64,000 nucleotides of DNA from a bacterium. GTDB lineage: Bacteria > Myxococcota_A > UBA9160 > UBA4427. The stretch's first letter is position 1; each line of letters opens with the position of its first letter. The stretch covers positions 1-64,000 of the forward strand of contig JANSYR010000016.1 of assembly GCA_024742285.1 (NCBI GenBank), written 5' to 3'. The position numbers were made by a program, and so were the translations under genes. Shown piece after piece: positions 61,048 to 64,000 of the stretch. Below the pieces are notes generated by a model that searched no databases, was not told the origin of the DNA, and saw only the letters and a program-made list of their open reading frames with translations.

Positions 61048-62343
61048 TCAGTACCTCGTCTCGAATCGGCTGCGAACCCAGACTGCTGCGGCGTTCATGG
61101 TGACCAGGAAGCCCAGCAGCACCACGATACCGAGGGAGGTGCGGGCGACGAAAGCCCGCTCGGGCGCGTCGTTCCAGAGGAAGATCTGGACGGGCAGGAC
61201 GGTCGACGGGTCGGAGGGCCCGCTCGGCAGGTCGGCGATGAAGGCGACCATCCCGATCATCAGGAGCGGCGCCGTCTCTCCGAGAGCGCGGGCCATGCCG
61301 ATGATGGTCCCGGTCAGGATGCCCGGGAGGGCCTGGGGCAGCACGTGGTGGAGAACGGCCTGGGTCGGGCTGGCCCCGACGCCGAGGGCGGCCTCTCTAA
61401 TCGAAGGGGGAACGGCGAGGAGCGCGGCGCGGCCCGCGATGATGATCGTCGGGAGGGTCATCAGCGCGAGGACGATTCCGCCCACGATCGGCGCACCTCG
61501 CGGCATGCCGAACACGTTCAGGAAGACGGCGAGTCCGAGGAGACCGAAGATGATCGAGGGCACCGCGGCGAGGTTGTTGATGTTGACCTCGACGACGTCG
61601 GTGAAGCGATTGCGGGGCGCGAACTCTTCCAGGTAGACGGCCGCCGCGACGCCCACCGGGAAGCTCAGCAGCAGCGTCACGAGGAGCGTGAGGAGCGATC
61701 CTCGGATCGCACCCTGCATGCCCGCGAGTTCGGGCTCGCGGCTGTCACCCGACGTCAGGAAGCCCGTATTCCATTCGTGGCTCACGCGACCGTCGGCCAC
61801 CAGGGCATCGACCCACTCGATCTGGCGATCGCTCAGCTTGCGATCGGATTCCGGGACGTCCCGCCGGATATCACCCTTCAGGAAGAGGTCGACGTCGTCG
61901 GACATCGGCAGCACGAACGAAGCCGTCTTCCCGACGAGCCCCGGATCCGCGGCCACCGCGTCCCGCAGCTGGTACTCCGCCCCGTCGCTCATCAGGGCGT
62001 TCAGCTGCCGCCGCGTCTTCCGTCCGGAGACGTCCGGGAATCGCGCTCGCAGCGCGTTGCGCAGGGGCCGACTGTAGCTGCCGGCCGCGAGGCTCTCGGG
62101 CGAGCCGTCCCCACGCGGATCGACGGTCGATGCGTCGAGCTCCACATCGAGGCGGACGTAGGTCTGCGTGAGCGCGTTCGAGGACTGGTAGGTGATCGAG
62201 ACGAGCAGAGCCAGGAGCGCGATCAGGGCGAAGCCGATCGCCCCGACGCCGCAGGCCTGGAAGATCCGTTCCGACCGGTAGCGCCGCCGGATCCGGGCCT
62301 GGACGGCCCGCGCGCGTTCGTCGTTGGGTGCCGGGCTACTCAT
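61048..62343 (-). CDS. pstA: Phosphate ABC transporter permease
   Basis: A 431-aa inner-membrane permease. One N-terminal membrane segment ([20 protein letters not shown]) is followed by a long periplasmic insertion of about 150 residues, which makes the protein longer than E. coli PstA (296 aa). The usual permease core then follows ([71 protein letters not shown], the EAA loop). Its start overlaps the end of pstC by 8 nt. Confidence 0.93.
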   Translation of the reverse strand: MSSPAPNDERARAVQARIRRRYRSERIFQACGVGAIGFALIALLALLVSITYQSSNALTQTYVRLDVELDASTVDPRGDGSPESLAAGSYSRPLRNALRARFPDVSGRKTRRQLNALMSDGAEYQLRDAVAADPGLVGKTASFVLPMSDDVDLFLKGDIRRDVPESDRKLSDRQIEWVDALVADGRVSHEWNTGFLTSGDSREPELAGMQGAIRGSLLTLLVTLLLSFPVGVAAAVYLEEFAPRNRFTDVVEVNINNLAAVPSIIFGLLGLAVFLNVFGMPRGAPIVGGIVLALMTLPTIIIAGRAALLAVPPSIREAALGVGASPTQAVLHHVLPQALPGILTGTIIGMARALGETAPLLMIGMVAFIADLPSGPSDPSTVLPVQIFLWNDAPERAFVARTSLGIVVLLGFLVTMNAAAVWVRSRFETRY

Positions 62344-63727
62344 ATTCCTCCCGGAACTGACGAACGACGCGGAGCGCGACGAGGTTCAGCGCGAGCGTCA
62401 CGAAGAAGAGTGTGAGGCCCAGGGCGAACGCGGCGAGGGTCTTCGCCGAGTCGAACTCCTGGTCCCCGGTCAGGAGCGTGACGATCTGCACCGTCACCGT
62501 GGTCACCGCCGCGAAGGGATTCGCGGTCATGTTCGCCGCGAGACCCGCGGCCATCACCACGATCATCGTCTCGCCGATCGCGCGGGATACCGCCAGGAGG
62601 AACGCCCCCACGATCCCGGGCAGCGCCGCCGGGACCATCACCCTGCGAATCGTCTCGGACTCCGTCGCCCCCATCGCGAGGGAGCCTTCGCGCAGCGACC
62701 GCGGGACGGCGTTCAGTGCGTCGTCCGAGAGCGAGGACACGAAGGGAATGATCATCACGCCCATCGTGACGCCAGCCGCGAGGGCGCTCTCCGACGCGAC
62801 CTCGAGCCCCAGCGCATCACCGAGGGCGCGCACCTGCGGGCCGAGGGTCAGGGCCGCGAAGCTCCCCCAGACGACGGTGGGAATCCCCGCGATCACCTCG
62901 AGCAGGGGCTTGATCCACGCACGCGCGGACTCGGTCGCGTAGAAGGCGAGATGGATCGCTGCCATCAGGCCGATCGGACCGGCGATCGCCATGGCGATCG
63001 CGGTGATCAGGAGCGTGCCGGCGAAGACCGGCACCGCGCCGAAGGCGCCGGAGGACCCGACCTGGTCCGCGCGAAGCGCGGTCTGCGGGCTCCACTCGGT
63101 GCTGAAGAAGAACTCGAGGGGACTCACGAGCTGGAAGAAGCGGAGCGCCTCGAAGAAGAGGGAGACGACGATGCCGACGGTGGTGAGGATCGCGACGATC
63201 GAGCAGAGCAGGAGGAAGAAGTGGAGCGCCCGCTCGACGTGGTTCCGGGCTCGGAGCGCGACGGTGATCCGCTGCCGCGCGAAGAGGAGACCGCCGGCCG
63301 CCGCGACGGCGAATGCGCCGAACAGCGCCAGGTCGAGGGTCCCCTCGATCCGGGCGAGGGCCTGGGCCCCATGGACGTGGACCGGGCTCGCGTCGTCCCC
63401 TTCCAGGGTCGCCAGGCCCGATCGCAGCTCGACCAGGACCTGGTCCGCCGTCCGGGCGCCCTCGAGGAGTCCGCTCGCCTCGACCTGCGCGCCGACATAA
63501 CCGTCGACGAGCACCCCCCCGCACAGAGCCCACAGGAGCAGGACGGCGAATGGCGGCAGGGCGGCCCAGAGCAGGACGAACTGGCCGTAGTGACCGGGAA
63601 GCGAATGAAGCTCGATCCGGCCGCCCCCTTCGGACGCCCCACCCGCGAGCGCGAGCGCGCGGGACCGCCCGAGACTCCAGCCGACCAGGGCGAGAACGGG
63701 CAGCACGAGCCAGAGCAGACCGGTCAC
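62336..63727 (-). CDS. pstC: Phosphate ABC transporter permease
   Basis: A protein of about 463 aa. Hydrophobic segments begin at the N-terminus (VTGLLWLVLPVLALVGWSLG), followed by an extra loop before the family core. The core includes TVGIVVSLFFEALRFFQLVS, LEVIAGIPTVVWGSFAALTLGP and the EAA loop REGSLAMGATESETIRRVMVPAALPGIVGAFLLAVSRAIGETMIV. I chose GTG 63727, at the first membrane segment. An ATG at 63898 would add a basic leader without family features. A Pho box lies upstream (63968-63995). pstS is not in the window and may lie to the right. Confidence 0.92.
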   Translation of the reverse strand: MTGLLWLVLPVLALVGWSLGRSRALALAGGASEGGGRIELHSLPGHYGQFVLLWAALPPFAVLLLWALCGGVLVDGYVGAQVEASGLLEGARTADQVLVELRSGLATLEGDDASPVHVHGAQALARIEGTLDLALFGAFAVAAAGGLLFARQRITVALRARNHVERALHFFLLLCSIVAILTTVGIVVSLFFEALRFFQLVSPLEFFFSTEWSPQTALRADQVGSSGAFGAVPVFAGTLLITAIAMAIAGPIGLMAAIHLAFYATESARAWIKPLLEVIAGIPTVVWGSFAALTLGPQVRALGDALGLEVASESALAAGVTMGVMIIPFVSSLSDDALNAVPRSLREGSLAMGATESETIRRVMVPAALPGIVGAFLLAVSRAIGETMIVVMAAGLAANMTANPFAAVTTVTVQIVTLLTGDQEFDSAKTLAAFALGLTLFFVTLALNLVALRVVRQFREEYE

Positions 63728-63967
63728 GCCGCTGCCCCCTGCGCTCCCGTTTCGAGCCCGATCTGCGCGAATCCGACGCGGCGCGAAACAGCTTTCCGGT
63801 CGGCTCGGTCGCTTGCCACCGGTCCCCCTGTACGTCCCCGCATGCGGTCTTCGGCCGCGCTCTCCTCGTCGTGAGGCGTGCAACCCGGATGGGCGCATCT
63901 CGCGCCCTGACTGGGGGATTGGTCGGGCGGATTTTGCCGGATGGTGCGCGGACCGCCTTACCCGAAG

Positions 63968-63995
63968 TGTGACAGGAATGTGACGTTTCGGTTAC
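63968..63995 (-). promoter_or_regulatory. Pho box upstream of pstCAB
   Basis: On the minus strand there are 11-bp direct repeats: GTCACATTCCT then GTCACACTTCG, preceded by a weaker GTAACCGAAAC. This is the known layout of PhoB-binding sites (repeats of a GTCA-containing 11-mer). A GGTAAG -10-like box follows at a suitable distance. It implies activation of pstCAB under phosphate starvation. Confidence 0.75.
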
Positions 63996-64000
63996 GGCGG

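Overview
The window is one contiguous stretch of a very GC-rich bacterial chromosome (about two-thirds GC by eye), densely packed, with many 1- to 8-base gene overlaps. The cell is Gram-negative: it encodes two proteins with PEP-CTERM envelope-sorting tails, a lipoprotein, phosphatidylcholine synthase and a Pst phosphate importer. The tRNA-Thr/Tyr/Gly/Thr-tuf cluster, c-di-GMP proteins of the PilZ/DUF4388 kind and a ferrochelatase with internal cysteines point to a delta-proteobacterial or myxobacterial type of lineage. That placement is an inference; nothing here fixes the taxon.

Left part (1-9.4 kb). A stable-RNA/translation operon reads leftward: a strong promoter, tRNA-Thr(TGT), a 685-base spacer, tRNA-Tyr, tRNA-Gly, tRNA-Thr(GGT) and the start of tuf. 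rlmB, a DUF4388 protein and a PilZ protein follow. Then comes an array of GC-rich hairpin repeats, tRNA-Leu, and asd. asd is preceded by a near-consensus promoter, a short ORF with six consecutive Thr codons and a perfect 15-bp terminator hairpin. I read this as a threonine attenuator. A cupin gene, a decayed SDR/NTF2-like pair and a HAF-repeat PEP-CTERM protein complete this part.

10-24 kb. A LamG PEP-CTERM protein, a gene-poor 0.9-kb stretch and tRNA-Cys lead into a tightly coupled leftward operon. It mixes a few peripheral complex-I-like subunits (NuoB, NuoC, NuoD and a degenerate ferredoxin) with a 2-oxoacid dehydrogenase E2 and lipoyl transferase LipB. Then come phosphatidylcholine synthase, a double-receiver response regulator, and ferrochelatase facing uroporphyrinogen decarboxylase across the first copy of a repeat element.

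24-43 kb. Paired acyl-CoA dehydrogenases, ispH-MATE, a DUF1214 lipoprotein, clpS-clpA, a FemAB/DUF482-type acyltransferase, an integrase remnant, and an E2-lpdA-lipA group. After these come a PatB-like aminotransferase with an extra N-terminal domain, a CDF cation exporter, and a TetR regulator with a double palindromic operator upstream of a diiron protein.

44-64 kb. A large coiled-coil protein, a hydrolase/SDR/hydrolase group, and the second, inverted copy of the repeat element. Next are an EAL-type c-di-GMP phosphodiesterase and a PilZ-PilZ-DUF4388 protein, aceE-aceF, a BAX-inhibitor-1 protein, a hibernation factor and an acetyltransferase. The window ends with pstC-pstA-pstB behind a Pho box. 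Lipoate metabolism is a recurring theme: three different E2 proteins, E3, LipA and LipB lie within about 40 kb.
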